The position numbers and the translations under genes are program-made. The notes beneath the pieces were generated by a model. The model was not told where the DNA came from and made no database searches. It saw only the letters and a list, made by a program, of their open reading frames with translations. Source: Chthonobacter rhizosphaerae (GTDB taxonomy: Bacteria > Pseudomonadota > Alphaproteobacteria > Rhizobiales > Pleomorphomonadaceae). Taken from it: 64,000 bases of DNA. Positions 34,777 through 44,180 of the stretch are shown in pieces (the stretch's first letter is position 1; every line of letters begins with the position of its first letter). The stretch spans positions 372,001 to 436,000 of the forward strand of contig NZ_JACDIS010000004.1 in the NCBI RefSeq assembly GCF_013839525.1, given 5' to 3'.

Positions 34777-35214
34777 ATGGCGTTGCGTTCCCTCCCCAAC
34801 CGGCGTTTCGAGGCGCCCGACCGGGCGCCCATCCCGGCCTCCATGCGGGACTTCCGGCTGACCGGCGGCTTGAGGGTGCTGCTCGTCGAGGACGAAGCGC
34901 TCAACATCATCCACGTGGAAGACCTTCTGGCGGATCTCGGCCACACGGTGGTGGAGGTGGCCACCACCATGGCGGACGGCGTGGAGGCGGCGCGCCTGGT
35001 GGACGTGGACCTGGCGGTGCTCGACCTCAACCTCGCCGGCACCATGTCGTTTCCGGTCGCGCAGGCGCTGGAGCGCCGGGGCGTGCCCTTCTTCTTCCTG
35101 ACCGCCTATGGCCGCTGGGGGCTGGAGGAGGCCTACGAGGGCGTGGCGGTGGTGACGAAACCGATGACCCGGACGGCCCTGCAGAACGCGATCCGCCAGA
35201 CGCTGGGATCGTGA
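34777..35214 (+). CDS. Single-domain response regulator
   Basis: The protein has 145 residues. A 30-residue N-terminal extension precedes one receiver domain with acidic pocket VLLVEDE, phospho-acceptor Asp in LAVLDLNL, switch Thr in FLTAYG and Lys in VVTKPM. There is no output domain, so it must act by protein contact. Receivers of this sort occur in alphaproteobacterial general stress signalling as phosphate sinks or partners of HWE kinases. The EcfG-like promoter fits that, but no kinase is adjacent. ATG at 34777; the longer frame upstream is non-coding. Confidence 0.8.
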   Translation: MALRSLPNRRFEAPDRAPIPASMRDFRLTGGLRVLLVEDEALNIIHVEDLLADLGHTVVEVATTMADGVEAARLVDVDLAVLDLNLAGTMSFPVAQALERRGVPFFFLTAYGRWGLEEAYEGVAVVTKPMTRTALQNAIRQTLGS

Positions 35215-35335
35215 TGGCCGAGACGTCGGCGCCGGCCGTCGTCGGGATGCCGGACCGGCCGGCCCCGAGGCCCCGGGCGGCCAAGTGCTTCGCGGCGCAC
35301 GCTTTTTCGCTCCGATCACAACGCACATGCAGCAT

Positions 35336-35352
35336 TGTATCATTTTGATACA
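35336..35352. promoter_or_regulatory. AT-rich palindromic operator candidate
   Basis: TGTATCA-TTT-TGATACA, with perfect 7-bp arms around a 3-base spacer. It is strikingly AT-rich against its surroundings and lies 208 bp upstream of a strong terminator with no protein gene between them. It is probably an operator for a transcription factor I cannot name. Confidence 0.45.
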
Positions 35353-35379
35353 TAGCGTGATTTCCGTCCGCCGCGGGGC

Positions 35380-35575
35380 TGTGGTTCACTCTGGTCATGC
35401 TCGATTGATTTCAAGGACCTGACCAGTTAGAACCGAAAGCTGCGGCCAGTTCATTTCGTTGCGTATCGACCCTCACGAGTTTGCGGGTTTGATCACCAAG
35501 CCTCATTCCTTCCAAGTCTCCGCATTGTCTCCAGAGCGACCTCGGCCGAAGCCCTCCCGGGCTTCGGCCTTTTTC
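35380..35575 (+). ncRNA. Candidate small RNA ending in an intrinsic terminator
   Basis: The stretch 35215-35843 has no protein gene of normal size. Its base composition falls well below the local GC level between ~35330 and 35540 and ends at a perfect terminator. No credible open frame lies between the palindrome at 35336 and that terminator, so a short untranslated transcript is likely. The 5' end is a guess. The rest of the stretch holds a (CGGGC)4 tract at 35701-35720 and the CtrA box at 35784. Confidence 0.35.
35544..35575 (+). terminator. Intrinsic terminator of the candidate small RNA
   Basis: A perfect 10-bp stem (GGCCGAAGCC / GGCTTCGGCC) has a CTCCCG loop and a TTTTTCTTT tail. Confidence 0.85.
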
Positions 35576-35781
35576 TTTGACGCCCGACGCCGTCTGGGGC
35601 CGTCCTCGCCCGACGGCCGCCTTCTTGTCGCCCGCTTGGTGAACGGAGGACGGCGCGCCGCCGGCCGCACGGGGCGGCCTTCAGGGCGGGAATCCGGGGC
35701 CGGGCCGGGCCGGGCCGGGCCGATCGGGGCCGGTGCGCGCCGATTGGGCAGCCATATTCATTCCTCAGGCAGACGTGTGGC

Positions 35782-35800
35782 GGTTAACGTCTCGTTAACC
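35782..35800. promoter_or_regulatory. Perfect CtrA box within a palindrome
   Basis: GGTTAACG-TCT-CGTTAACC is a perfect inverted repeat containing TTAA-N7-TTAAC, the full CtrA consensus. It lies 44 bp upstream of the ATG of the 47-residue membrane protein. Confidence 0.6.
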
Positions 35801-35843
35801 CTTTCGGCGCAACCTTGTCTCCTGAGCAGTGGAGGCTGTTCTC

Positions 35844-35987
35844 ATGAGTATCGCCGACCTACCAAAACTGCCGACCGCCGTCCTTTCCTTGAAGACCTTG
35901 CCGCGAGGCTGGTATTTCCTCGCCTCGCTTCTGATTTCGGGCGCCATGTGGGGCGGCATCATCAGTTCGGTGCTGGCGATCATCTGA
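35844..35987 (+). CDS. 47-residue single-pass membrane protein
   Basis: The protein has 47 residues. A short polar N-terminus with prolines (MSIADLPKLPTAVLS) precedes one membrane segment over residues ~23-46 (WYFLASLLISGAMWGGII). GGAGG eight bases upstream gives a textbook ribosome site for the ATG at 35844. Codon use is a little less GC-rich than neighbours (CTA, CCA, AAA). With the CtrA box just upstream this looks like a real, cell-cycle-controlled small protein. I do not recognise a family. Confidence 0.6.
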   Translation: MSIADLPKLPTAVLSLKTLPRGWYFLASLLISGAMWGGIISSVLAII

Positions 35988-36064
35988 GTCTGCCGCAAGC
36001 CCCGGCGGAAGACGCGGCCACGCCTGGCCCCGACGAGCGAGGGCGGCATGGCCGGCGCCGGCGA

Positions 36065-36418
36065 TCAGGTCCGGGCGTTCTGGCTGTAGAGGACCTGGAC
36101 GCGCCGCTTGTAGTCGTCCGGGGTGAGGAGGCCCTGGTCCACCTTGCGGGCCTCGGCGATCGAGGCTTCCCAGAAGCGCACGTCGCCGCGGGTCATGGAA
36201 TAGTTCTCCCGCTGGATCGCGTACTGCCGCCGCGCCGCCTCCTCGAAGCCGATGAGGCCGCGATCGCGGGCGATGGCGATGTCCTTCTTCTGGTCCTCCG
36301 GCGACAGCGGCCTCGCCGCCGTGGGGGCCGGCGCGCGGACGGTGGCCTGGGGGCTGGCGACGCAGGCGGACGCCAGGGCGGCGACGGCGACCGACGCGAT
36401 GATTCGTGCAACGCTCAT
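36065..36418 (-). CDS. Small lipoprotein, hypothetical
   Basis: The protein has 117 residues. Its signal peptide ends in the lipobox LASAC, so Cys19 is probably lipidated. A proline/alanine linker leads into a helical domain rich in charged residues (DQKKDIAIARDRGLIGFEEAARRQYAIQRENYS). No catalytic motif is seen. It is convergent with the 47-residue protein gene and stands alone. Confidence 0.65.
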   Translation of the reverse strand: MSVARIIASVAVAALASACVASPQATVRAPAPTAARPLSPEDQKKDIAIARDRGLIGFEEAARRQYAIQRENYSMTRGDVRFWEASIAEARKVDQGLLTPDDYKRRVQVLYSQNART

Positions 36419-36528
36419 GGATATCCCTCGACTGACGCTCCGCCGTCAGGCTTCGGCGTAAGCTTCGGGAGGAAGTTCCGACGGGCCGAAACGTTCCCCC
36501 GCCCCGCGCGGCCGGTCGCGCGCGGCGC

Positions 36529-37614
36529 TCAGGCGGCCTGGACGGCGGGCAGGATCCGGCGGGCGAGGAGGGCGTGGAGGTCGCGCACGTAGCCGGTGCG
36601 GGCGGACGGGGAGCCGACGTCGGAGGTCATCACGGCGGTCACGCCGGCGTCCGGCACCACGTAGACCATCTGGCCGCCGTAGCCCCAGGCGTAGCGGACC
36701 GGGCGGCCGTCCACCTCGAAGGTGAACCAGCCGTAGCCGTAGCCGTGGCCGGTGTGGCGGGACGCGCCCTTCGGCTGGAACGAGGCGGCGATCCAGGCGG
36801 CGGGCACCACGCGGCGGCCGTCGATCTCGCCGCCGGTCTCGATCATGGCGGCGAAGCGGGCGAGGCCGCGCGGGGACAGTTCCATGTCGTTGCCGCCGAA
36901 ATGGACGCCGGCCGGGTCGCGCGGCCAGGGCGGCACCGTGATGCCGAGCGGTTCGCCGAGCCAGTCGCGGGCGAGCGACAGGACGGACCGGTCGGTGACG
37001 CGGGTGAGCACGGTGGCGAGGATGTGCGAGTTGCCGGTGGAATAGATCATCCGGCCGCCGGGCTCGTCCTCGAACGGCCGGGACAGCGCGAAGGCCACCC
37101 AGTCGCGGCTGGCGGTCCAGCGGCCGTAGTTGGTGCCGGAGGTGGACGCGAGGCCGGAGCGCATGGAGAGGAGGTGGCCGACGGTGATCCGGCGCACGCG
37201 CGGGTCGGCGTCCGCCGGCACCCGCGAGCCGAGGAGCGGGGCGACCGGCTGGTCGACGCCCTCCAGGTGACCCCTGTCGATCGCGATGCCCACCAGGGTG
37301 GCCAGGATGGTCTTCGACACGGACTTGACGTTGACCGGCCGGTCGAGCGCCGGGCCGCGGAACACCGTCTCGGCGACGGTCCGGCCGTCCTTGGCGATGA
37401 TCATGGCGCGGAGCGGCGCGAGGTCGCGGGCGGCGACGAGGACCGGCTCCAGTCGCGCCGGGTCGACCGGCGGCGGGGCGGCGGGGACCGCGGCGGCAGC
37501 CGGGGCGGCGACCGCGCGGGACGGCCCCAGGGACGGCAGGACCGACGGCAGGAGCGGCGCGGCCGCGGCGGCGGCCAGGAAGGATCGGCGGGACAGGGTC
37601 GGGCGGTCGCTCAC
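36529..37614 (-). CDS. Serine hydrolase, beta-lactamase class C / PBP4-like fold, Tat-exported
   Basis: The protein has 361 residues. A twin-arginine signal (SRRSFLAAAAAAP) precedes an Ala/Pro linker. The SxxK catalytic motif is SVSKT, and a YST motif (IYSTGN) stands in for the YxN triad. A later GYGGQMVYVVP stretch fits the third motif region. Members are esterases, D-aminopeptidases or transpeptidase-like enzymes, and the exact substrate cannot be told. The GTG start at 37614 has GAGGAGG eight bases upstream. It is not likely to be a true antibiotic beta-lactamase. Confidence 0.8.
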   Translation of the reverse strand: MSDRPTLSRRSFLAAAAAAPLLPSVLPSLGPSRAVAAPAAAAVPAAPPPVDPARLEPVLVAARDLAPLRAMIIAKDGRTVAETVFRGPALDRPVNVKSVSKTILATLVGIAIDRGHLEGVDQPVAPLLGSRVPADADPRVRRITVGHLLSMRSGLASTSGTNYGRWTASRDWVAFALSRPFEDEPGGRMIYSTGNSHILATVLTRVTDRSVLSLARDWLGEPLGITVPPWPRDPAGVHFGGNDMELSPRGLARFAAMIETGGEIDGRRVVPAAWIAASFQPKGASRHTGHGYGYGWFTFEVDGRPVRYAWGYGGQMVYVVPDAGVTAVMTSDVGSPSARTGYVRDLHALLARRILPAVQAA

Positions 37615-37874
37615 GTGAAAGGCCTCCTCGGGTCGCCCCCAACCCGGGGATGCATGTAGGACGCCCGCACCGCCCGCGCCATGCCCCACGCCGCCGTCAT
37701 GGCTTCGCCCCATCGTCCTGTCGGGCGCTGGAGCGCTGTCGGACCTGACGGAACCGTCAGGCCGACGAGACATCGCTCCGGATCGAGACCCCGGCGCCGG
37801 CCGCGGGCCCGAACGGCCAGGCGGTGCCGAAAGCCGGCTGTCCGGCGCGGGGGGCAAGGCGCGCGGCCGGCGGC

Positions 37875-40643
37875 TCAGCCGGTGTTGCGCAGGCCCGCCG
37901 CCACGCCGTTGATGGAGATGAGGATGCCGCGCTGGGCCTTCTCGTCCACCTGGCCGCCGCGGAACCGGCGCAGCAGTTCCACCTGCAGGTGGTTGAGCGG
38001 CGCGATGTAGGCGAAGCGGTGGGCGATGGAGCGGGCGAGCGTCGGGTTGTCGGCGAGCCGGACCGACGCGCCGGTGATGGCCTCCAGCGCCCCGGCGGTG
38101 CGGCTCCACTCCGCCTCGATGGCGGCGAACACCCGGGCGGCGAGCGCCCGGTCCGGCACCAGGTCGGCGTAGCGCCGCGCGACGCCGAGGTCCGCTTTGG
38201 CGAGCACCATGTCCATGTTGGAGAGGAGCGCCCGGAAGAAGGGCCACTCGGCGGTCATGCGCTTCAGGAGGGCGAGCCCGTCCGGCGCGTCGGCGAGGAA
38301 GCCCTCCACGGCCGAGCCGAAGCCGTACCAGCCGGGCAGCGCCACCCGGCTCTGGCCCCAGGAGAAGCTCCACGGAATGGCGCGGAGGTCCTCGATCGCC
38401 TGGGTGGCCTTCCGGGACGCCGGGCGCGAGCCGATGTTGAGGCGGGCGATCTCCGACAGGGGTGTCGCGGCGAAGAAGTAGTCGGCGAAGCCGGGGGTCT
38501 CGTAGACCAGCGCCCGGTAGGCCTTCATGCTGCGGGCGGAGAGATCGGCGGCGGCGTCGAGGAAGGCTTCCGTGGCGGTCTCCTGCCGCTTCAGGAGCGT
38601 GCCCTCCAGGGTGGCGGCCATCAGGATCTCCAGGTTGCGCCGGCCGATCTCCGGGTTGGCGTACTTGGCGTTGATCACCTCGCCCTGTTCGGTGAGGCGG
38701 ATCTGGCCCTTCACGGTGTTGGGCGGCTGGGCCAGGATGGCCTGGAAGCTGGGCCCGCCGCCGCGCCCGACCGCCCCGCCGCGACCGTGGAACAGGCGCA
38801 GCGTGACGCCGGGCTTGGCCTCGAACAGGCGCGCGAGCGCGGTGGACGCCCGGTAGAGCTCCCAGTTGGAGGTGAGATAGCCGCCGTCCTTGTTGCTGTC
38901 GGAATAGCCGAGCATGATGTCCTGCTCGGCCCCGGAATTGCGGATCAGCGCCTCCACGCCCGGCAGGTCGTAGAAGGCCCGCATGATGGGCTCGGCGGCG
39001 CGCAGGTCCTCGATGGTCTCGAACAGCGGCACCACGATGAGGTCGACGACCGCATGAGGCGCCTCGACCGGATCGAGGGTGCCGCGCATGAGGCCGCACT
39101 CCTTCTGGAGGACGAGCACCTCCATCAGGTCGCTGACCGTCTCGGTGTGGCTGATGATGTAGTGCCGGATGGCGTTCGCCCCGAAGGCGGCGCGAAGCTC
39201 GCGCGCCGCCTCGAACACGGCGAGTTCGCCTTCCGCATGGTCGGAATAGCGGGCGCCGCGCACCTTGAGCGGGCGCGGATCCTGGAGCACCCGGAGGAGG
39301 AGCGCCTGCTTCTCCGCTTCCGACAGGGCCGCGTAGTCCTTCTCCACCCGCGCGGCGGCGAGGAGTTCGGCCACCACCGCCTCGTGCTTGTCGGACGACT
39401 GGCGGAGGTCCGTGGTGGCGAGATGGAAGCCGAACACCTCCACGGCGCGGATGAGCGGCTTCAGCCGCATGCCGGCGAGGGGCGCCCCGTGGTTGCGGGC
39501 AAGGGAGTCCTCCACCACGCGGAGATCGGCCAGAAGCTCGTCCGGCGCGCCGTAGGGGCGGCCCGGCGCGATGGCGTGGCGGAGGGCCTCGCCGCCGGTG
39601 AGGGCGTGGAGCGTGCCGGCGAGCCGGGCGTAGACGCCGATCAGCGCGCGGCGGTAGCGCTCGTCCTCGCGGCGGGCGCTGGTGTCGCCGGAGCGCTCGG
39701 CGAGGGCGGTCAGGTCCGGCGAGCAGCCGACCAGGATGTGGGAGACGGAGAGCTCCGCCCCGAGCTCGTGCACCTCGGTGAGATAGTGGCGCAGCACCGT
39801 CTCGCCCTGGCGCTTCAGGGCCATGCGCAAGGTGGCGGCGTTGACGTTGGGGTTGCCGTCCCGGTCGCCGCCGATCCAGTTGCCCATGCGGAAGAAGGGC
39901 GGCACCTTCGCGCCGACCTCCTCCTCCAGGGCCTCGTAGAGCTTCGGGATCTCGGTGAGGAAGGTGGTCCGGTAGTAGCTAAGGACGTTCTCGATCTCAT
40001 CCTCCACGGTGAGCTTGACGAAGCGCAGGATGCGGGTCTGCCACATCTGGGCGATGCGGGCGCGCAGCATGGCCTCGTTCGCCCGCCGCTCGCGCGGGGT
40101 GGCGAGGTGTTCGCGCTCGGCGAGGAGGCCCGCGATGGCCCGTTCGGCGTCGAGCAGGCTCTTGCGCTGCACCTCGGTCGGGTGGGCGGTGAGCACCGGC
40201 GACACGGTGGCCCGGGCGAGCGCCCGCACCACCGCGTCCGGCTCCAGGCCGGCCGCCTCCAGGCGCTCGAAGGTGCGGGCGAGGCTGCCGTCCGGGTGCT
40301 CGCCCCGCGCCTCGTGGACCGCGCGCCGGCGCAGGTGATGGCGGTCCTCGGCGAGGTTGGCGAGATGGGAGAAGTAGGTGAAGGCGCGGATGACCGTGGT
40401 GGTCTCCGCCGGGCCGAGGCGGGTGAGCAGGCGGTCGAGGTCGCGGCCCGCCTCCTCGTCGGCCTTGCGCTGGTAGGCGACGCTCAGGCGCCGGATCGCC
40501 TCGATGAGTTCGAAGGCCGCCTCGCCCTCCTGCTCGCGGACGATGTCGCCGAGGATCTGGCCGAGGAGGCGCACGTCGTCGTAGAGCGGCCGGTCCTTGT
40601 CGTCTCCCGCCGGAAACCGATCGTCCTCGGTGACTGCCGCCAT
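37875..40643 (-). CDS. ppc: Phosphoenolpyruvate carboxylase
   Basis: The 922-residue protein is the normal length. It makes oxaloacetate from PEP and bicarbonate, replenishing the citrate cycle. The signatures are intact: [10 protein letters not shown] with the catalytic His, [53 protein letters not shown] and the C-terminal RNTG. GGGAGGA upstream sets the ATG at 40643, and the open frame continues 200 bp further without support. It stands as a single transcription unit. Confidence 0.97.
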   Translation of the reverse strand: MAAVTEDDRFPAGDDKDRPLYDDVRLLGQILGDIVREQEGEAAFELIEAIRRLSVAYQRKADEEAGRDLDRLLTRLGPAETTTVIRAFTYFSHLANLAEDRHHLRRRAVHEARGEHPDGSLARTFERLEAAGLEPDAVVRALARATVSPVLTAHPTEVQRKSLLDAERAIAGLLAEREHLATPRERRANEAMLRARIAQMWQTRILRFVKLTVEDEIENVLSYYRTTFLTEIPKLYEALEEEVGAKVPPFFRMGNWIGGDRDGNPNVNAATLRMALKRQGETVLRHYLTEVHELGAELSVSHILVGCSPDLTALAERSGDTSARREDERYRRALIGVYARLAGTLHALTGGEALRHAIAPGRPYGAPDELLADLRVVEDSLARNHGAPLAGMRLKPLIRAVEVFGFHLATTDLRQSSDKHEAVVAELLAAARVEKDYAALSEAEKQALLLRVLQDPRPLKVRGARYSDHAEGELAVFEAARELRAAFGANAIRHYIISHTETVSDLMEVLVLQKECGLMRGTLDPVEAPHAVVDLIVVPLFETIEDLRAAEPIMRAFYDLPGVEALIRNSGAEQDIMLGYSDSNKDGGYLTSNWELYRASTALARLFEAKPGVTLRLFHGRGGAVGRGGGPSFQAILAQPPNTVKGQIRLTEQGEVINAKYANPEIGRRNLEILMAATLEGTLLKRQETATEAFLDAAADLSARSMKAYRALVYETPGFADYFFAATPLSEIARLNIGSRPASRKATQAIEDLRAIPWSFSWGQSRVALPGWYGFGSAVEGFLADAPDGLALLKRMTAEWPFFRALLSNMDMVLAKADLGVARRYADLVPDRALAARVFAAIEAEWSRTAGALEAITGASVRLADNPTLARSIAHRFAYIAPLNHLQVELLRRFRGGQVDEKAQRGILISINGVAAGLRNTG

Positions 40644-40920
40644 GCCCGTTCCTCCCGGTGTTCGCGCACCGGGCCGCCACGCAAGCGACGTGCCATGGCG
40701 GGTCAAGACCGTCCTTGGTCGCATTCGGGCGCCGGCTCGTGGGGCGTGTTGCCACAGGGGTGGGGTTCCTGCAACCGATTTGGGCGGGCGGACCTGTGAA
40801 CGCGCAGTGGAGAGGCGGGCCTCTTCACCATGACCCGCGTTCATCCGCCGTTTGCGGCTTTTCGTCCGACCGCCGACCCGCTATGGAGGATCATCTGGTT
40901 TTTTGTCAGGGTGAACCCGA

Positions 40921-41115
40921 ATGGCGCAGCAAGCGACCGTCGCGCAGTTGATCGATCTCTCCAACCGGCTGAAGTCGGCGCAACGGGCCATCATCGACAC
41001 GGCGGCGCTGAGCGGCGCGATGCCGACCGAAACGTCGCTGCGCAAGATCTCCGATCTGGAAGGCGCCATCGCGGCGGTGGACGTGCTGATCCAGGAAGCC
41101 TCCGACGGGCGCTGA
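40921..41115 (+). CDS. Small helical protein, hypothetical
   Basis: The protein has 64 residues forming two predicted helices (ATVAQLIDLSNRLKSAQRAII and TSLRKISDLEGAIAAVDVLIQEA) joined by a short turn, likely a coiled-coil hairpin. There is no signal or membrane segment. The ribosome site is weak (AGGG some 9 bases upstream), but codon use is coding-like. No family is recognised. It sits alone between ppc and the LuxR-type regulator. Confidence 0.5.
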   Translation: MAQQATVAQLIDLSNRLKSAQRAIIDTAALSGAMPTETSLRKISDLEGAIAAVDVLIQEASDGR

Positions 41116-41378
41116 CGCCCCGTTGCCTCCACAGCGTTACCGGACCGTGACGGCGCCGCCCTGGCGGAATAGGCGATCCGGGCCGGGCGTTTTATCTATT
41201 GCGTTCCGCATGTGTGTTGGCTTGGGACGGTCCGGTGGGACGGCGCCAGGATCTGGCGCGGCCGGCCGGCAGGTCCGGTTCACCTCGATCGGCCGGGGTT
41301 GTTGCAGCGCGTGCGCGTGACCATTAGATTAAGGTCGTATTGCCCACCCTTGGGTGATGTCGACGGGAGTGAGGCGCC

Positions 41379-42107
41379 TTGAAGACCGGAACTGCCAGTG
41401 CGCACATGACCGCCGAAGACGGCTCGGCCGCCTCGGCTCCATCGACCGAAGCCGACGCACCGACGTTTCCGCAGGCGATCATCGTAGCCGACGACCACCC
41501 GATCATCCGGGATTCCCTGGTGGCGCTGCTGGAAAAGCGGTTCCGCGGCATCTCCATGATGGTGGCCTGCGACTATACCGAGCTGTCCAGCCTGCTGCTG
41601 CGCAGCCCGAAGGACATCCTGGTGGTGACCGACCTGGTGATGCCCGGCATGAGCGGCCTCGACAGCCTGCGCAAGCTGTGCGACCTGGCGCCGACCGCCC
41701 GCGTGATCGTGCAGTCGTCGAACGCCGACCAGTCGATCGCCGACGCCTGCCTCAGGGTCGGCGCCCGCGCCTTCATCGGCAAGCGCGCCACCACGGGCGT
41801 GCTGGACGAGGTGATCCAGGTGGTGATGGACGGGCGCACCACCATCGTGCTCGGCGACAAGCCGTCGTCGGTGCCGAAGGCGCTCGTCGACCGCACCGCC
41901 CTCGTGGAACAGCTGACGCCCCAGCAGGTGCGCGTGTTCCAGATGCTGGGCGACGGCCTTCTCAACAAGCAGATCGCCTACAGCCTGGGAATTTCCGAGG
42001 CGACCGTGAAGGCGCACGTGAGCAAGATCCTCGACACCCTGCGCTGCAACTCCCGCAACCAGGCGGCCACGTGCGCGTCTTGGATGACGGAGCACGGGCT
42101 GATCTGA
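41379..42107 (+). CDS. LuxR/NarL-family response regulator
   Basis: The protein has 242 residues. A receiver domain covers ~30-150 with acidic pair DDH, phospho-acceptor Asp in VVTDLVMPG, Ser in VQSSNAD and Lys in FIGKRA. A C-terminal GerE helix-turn-helix is at ~178-235 (LTPQQVRVFQMLGDGLLNKQIAYSLGISEATVKAHVSKIL). The start is a TTG at 41379 behind GAGG, and an ATG 27 bp later lacks a ribosome site. No histidine kinase adjoins, so it is an orphan. Targets are unknown. Confidence 0.85.
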   Translation: MKTGTASAHMTAEDGSAASAPSTEADAPTFPQAIIVADDHPIIRDSLVALLEKRFRGISMMVACDYTELSSLLLRSPKDILVVTDLVMPGMSGLDSLRKLCDLAPTARVIVQSSNADQSIADACLRVGARAFIGKRATTGVLDEVIQVVMDGRTTIVLGDKPSSVPKALVDRTALVEQLTPQQVRVFQMLGDGLLNKQIAYSLGISEATVKAHVSKILDTLRCNSRNQAATCASWMTEHGLI

Positions 42108-42133
42108 GGGAATGTGATCGACGGTGCGATCAG

Positions 42134-42164
42134 GGGCGGCTCGCGATGGCGGGCCGCCTTTTTT
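42134..42164 (+). terminator. Intrinsic terminator after the LuxR-type regulator
   Basis: The stem GGCGGC / GCCGCC has a 12-base loop and six T residues, about 27 bp past the stop. Confidence 0.75.
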
Positions 42165-42298
42165 GTTGGCCGGCCTGGCGGTGGAGGGGGCCGGGGATGG
42201 TGATGCGATCGAGGGGCGGCGGGGCGTGACTGGGCTCGCCGGTCGCCGGGGTGTGCGGGGCGATGAAGGATCCCGGATCGCGCCGGAACCGCGACGGG

Positions 42299-42438
42299 CC
42301 CCCTCTCCCCTTGTGGTGAGGGTTGGGGTGGGGGGTGTCGGCGCGGCGGGTGGAGGCGTGGGGGTGGCGGGGTCGAGATGTGAAAGGGCGGCGGTTCACC
42401 CCCTCACCCCGGCCCTCTCCCTCAAGGGGAGAGGGGGA
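42299..42438. repeat. Inverted pair of REP-like C/G-tract elements
   Basis: A ~40-bp element at 42299-42337 and its near reverse complement at 42397-42438 share CACCCC..., CCCT(C)..., and AAGGGGAGAGGGG blocks. Each can fold into a CCCCTC / GAGGGG hairpin. They fill most of the 376-bp gap between the LuxR regulator and the SnoaL-like gene, which otherwise holds only the terminator. This looks like an extragenic palindromic repeat family. Confidence 0.6.
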
Positions 42439-42486
42439 GTGGCGGCCGCGGCCATCGTCGTGGCGTCGTATCGGCTCCGGCTGCCG

Positions 42487-42984
42487 TCATCGGGGGCCGG
42501 CGCGGCCCATCGGATAGGGCATGTAGCCGACGAAGCCGGTGATCTTCCAGCGGCCGTCGCGCTTGCCGCAGAAGTAGAGCGTCTGCCAGTTGAGCGTGTC
42601 GACGCCGCCGTCGGCGCGCAGGACCTTGCCGTCGAACTTCTTGTGGGCGACGGCGACGGAGCCGTTCACGTCGATGTCGCGGAGATTGGTGGCGCGGAAG
42701 AGGGCCTCGCGGAGCGGCTCCGCGTAGGACGTGGCGGCGGTGGCCCTGGACTGGGACAGCCAGACCTCCCGGTAGGTGGCGACGTCCGGGAAATCCATGC
42801 GCCAGCTGTCCGGCAGTTCCGACCGGTGGGCGTGGAGCCCGAAGAAGCCGGCGTGGTCGAAGTCGCCGTCCACCATGGACCAGTCGCCGGCCAGGAAGGC
42901 GTCGATGTCGCGCTCGACGAGCATGGTCCAGATGGCGTGCCGGTCGGCGTCGCCGGGCGGGAAGGGATTGACGAGGGCGCTCAA
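42487..42984 (-). CDS. SnoaL/NTF2-like protein (DUF4440 type)
   Basis: The protein has about 165 residues. The alpha+beta cone fold is suggested by an N-terminal helix (IWTMLVERDIDAFLAGDWSMV), central strands, and a C-terminal sheet (LNWQTLYFCGKRDGRWKITGFVGYMP) typical of the NTF2/SnoaL superfamily. Members are ligand-binding proteins or small isomerases. Two TTG starts are possible (42990 and 42984). AGGAG lies at ideal distance only from the second. It is unlinked to its neighbours. Confidence 0.6.
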   Translation of the reverse strand: MSALVNPFPPGDADRHAIWTMLVERDIDAFLAGDWSMVDGDFDHAGFFGLHAHRSELPDSWRMDFPDVATYREVWLSQSRATAATSYAEPLREALFRATNLRDIDVNGSVAVAHKKFDGKVLRADGGVDTLNWQTLYFCGKRDGRWKITGFVGYMPYPMGRAGPR

Positions 42985-43085
42985 GGTCAAGGCTCCTGGG
43001 CTGGTGCGGTGAGGGATGCGGGCGGCGGGGCTTGGCCGGTGCGTGTTGAACAGCGGGTCTTGAACCGCGACCGCGGCAGGCTGCG

Positions 43086-44153
43086 TCAGCCGACGCGGCC
43101 GCGGGCGGCCACGGGCAGCACGTCCACGACCCGGTCGCCGGAGACCAGGTGGACCACGTCGAAGAGATTGGAGACCACGCAGGCGTGGTTCGGCAGGATT
43201 CGGACCCGGTCGCCGACCGCAAGGCCGTTCGGGGCGGCGGAGAGATCGAGGAAGCCGTGCTCCTCGGAGAGCGCCGACACGGTGACGCCGGGAACCTCCA
43301 CGACCGCGCCGAAGCCCGTCATGCCGAGAGTGTCGGAGGTGAGCGCCTTGGAGCCGGCGTCCACGATGGCGCGGGTGGAGGTCGGCCGGCTCACCACGGT
43401 GGTCAGAACCGTGAGGGCGCAGTCCGCCTCGGTGCCGACGCCGCGGGCGACCTGGTAGCGGTCGAGGTAGATGTAGGTGCCGGGCCGGTGCTCGGTGGCG
43501 GCGGTGACCTCGTGGGCGCGCCAGAGGTCCGGCGTGCCGCCGTTGGAGACGACGTTCGCCTCAAGGCCCGCGCGGGCGAGTTCGGCGAGGGTCTCGGCGA
43601 AGAAAGCCTGGGTCTCGTGGGGCTTGCCGACGGCCGGATAGGCCATGAGGCCGCCGAAGGCGAGGCCGTCGGCCGCGTCGATGGCTTCCGCGAGGGCGCG
43701 CGCCTCGTCCGGCGTCTGGACGCCGCAGCGGCCCATGCCGGTGTCGCATTCGACGAGCACCGAGAGCGGCCGGCCGGCGTCCGCGAAGGCGGCGGAGAGG
43801 CCGGCGACGGTGGCGGCGCCGTCGGCGGTGACCGACAGCGCCACCCGGTCGGCGAGGGCGCGGAGGCGCTTCAGCTTGTCGGCGCCGACGATGTTGTAGG
43901 GAAGGAAGATGTCGGTGAGGCCGGCGTCGGCCATCACCTCCGCCTCGCCGATCTTCTGCACCGTGATGCCGATGGCGCCGCGCTCCATCTGGGCGTGGGC
44001 GAAGAAGGGCAGCTTGTGGGTCTTGATGTGCGGGCGGAGCGGCAGCCCGTGGGCGTTGCCGTAGGCCTGCGCGCGGGCGATGTTGGCCATGGCGCGGTCG
44101 ACGTCGATGACGACGGCGGGCGTGTCGATCTCGGCGAGGGTGCGGGGATGCAT
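43086..44153 (-). CDS. DSD1-family PLP enzyme, D-threonine aldolase-like
   Basis: The protein has 355 residues with an alanine-racemase-type barrel. PLP lysine is in RPHIKTHK (residue ~46). The YIYLDRYQ strand and the C-terminal metal-binding PNHACVVSN (His and Cys) are typical of D-threonine aldolase and 3-hydroxy-D-aspartate aldolase. It would split a D-3-hydroxyamino acid to glycine and an aldehyde. It lies next to the RpiR regulator and importer, so the importer may bring in its substrate or a precursor. Confidence 0.8.
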   Translation of the reverse strand: MHPRTLAEIDTPAVVIDVDRAMANIARAQAYGNAHGLPLRPHIKTHKLPFFAHAQMERGAIGITVQKIGEAEVMADAGLTDIFLPYNIVGADKLKRLRALADRVALSVTADGAATVAGLSAAFADAGRPLSVLVECDTGMGRCGVQTPDEARALAEAIDAADGLAFGGLMAYPAVGKPHETQAFFAETLAELARAGLEANVVSNGGTPDLWRAHEVTAATEHRPGTYIYLDRYQVARGVGTEADCALTVLTTVVSRPTSTRAIVDAGSKALTSDTLGMTGFGAVVEVPGVTVSALSEEHGFLDLSAAPNGLAVGDRVRILPNHACVVSNLFDVVHLVSGDRVVDVLPVAARGRVG

Positions 44154-44180
44154 GGGATCAGGTCCGTCCGGATGGGGGCG

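Noticed and set aside
35701-35720. A (CGGGC)4 tandem tract
   Set aside because: Short, low-complexity run typical of high-GC intergenic DNA. No function can be supported.
36529-37614. Reading the serine hydrolase as an antibiotic-resistance beta-lactamase
   Set aside because: Only the general SxxK fold is supported. The YxN motif is changed to YST, and there is no regulator or resistance context.
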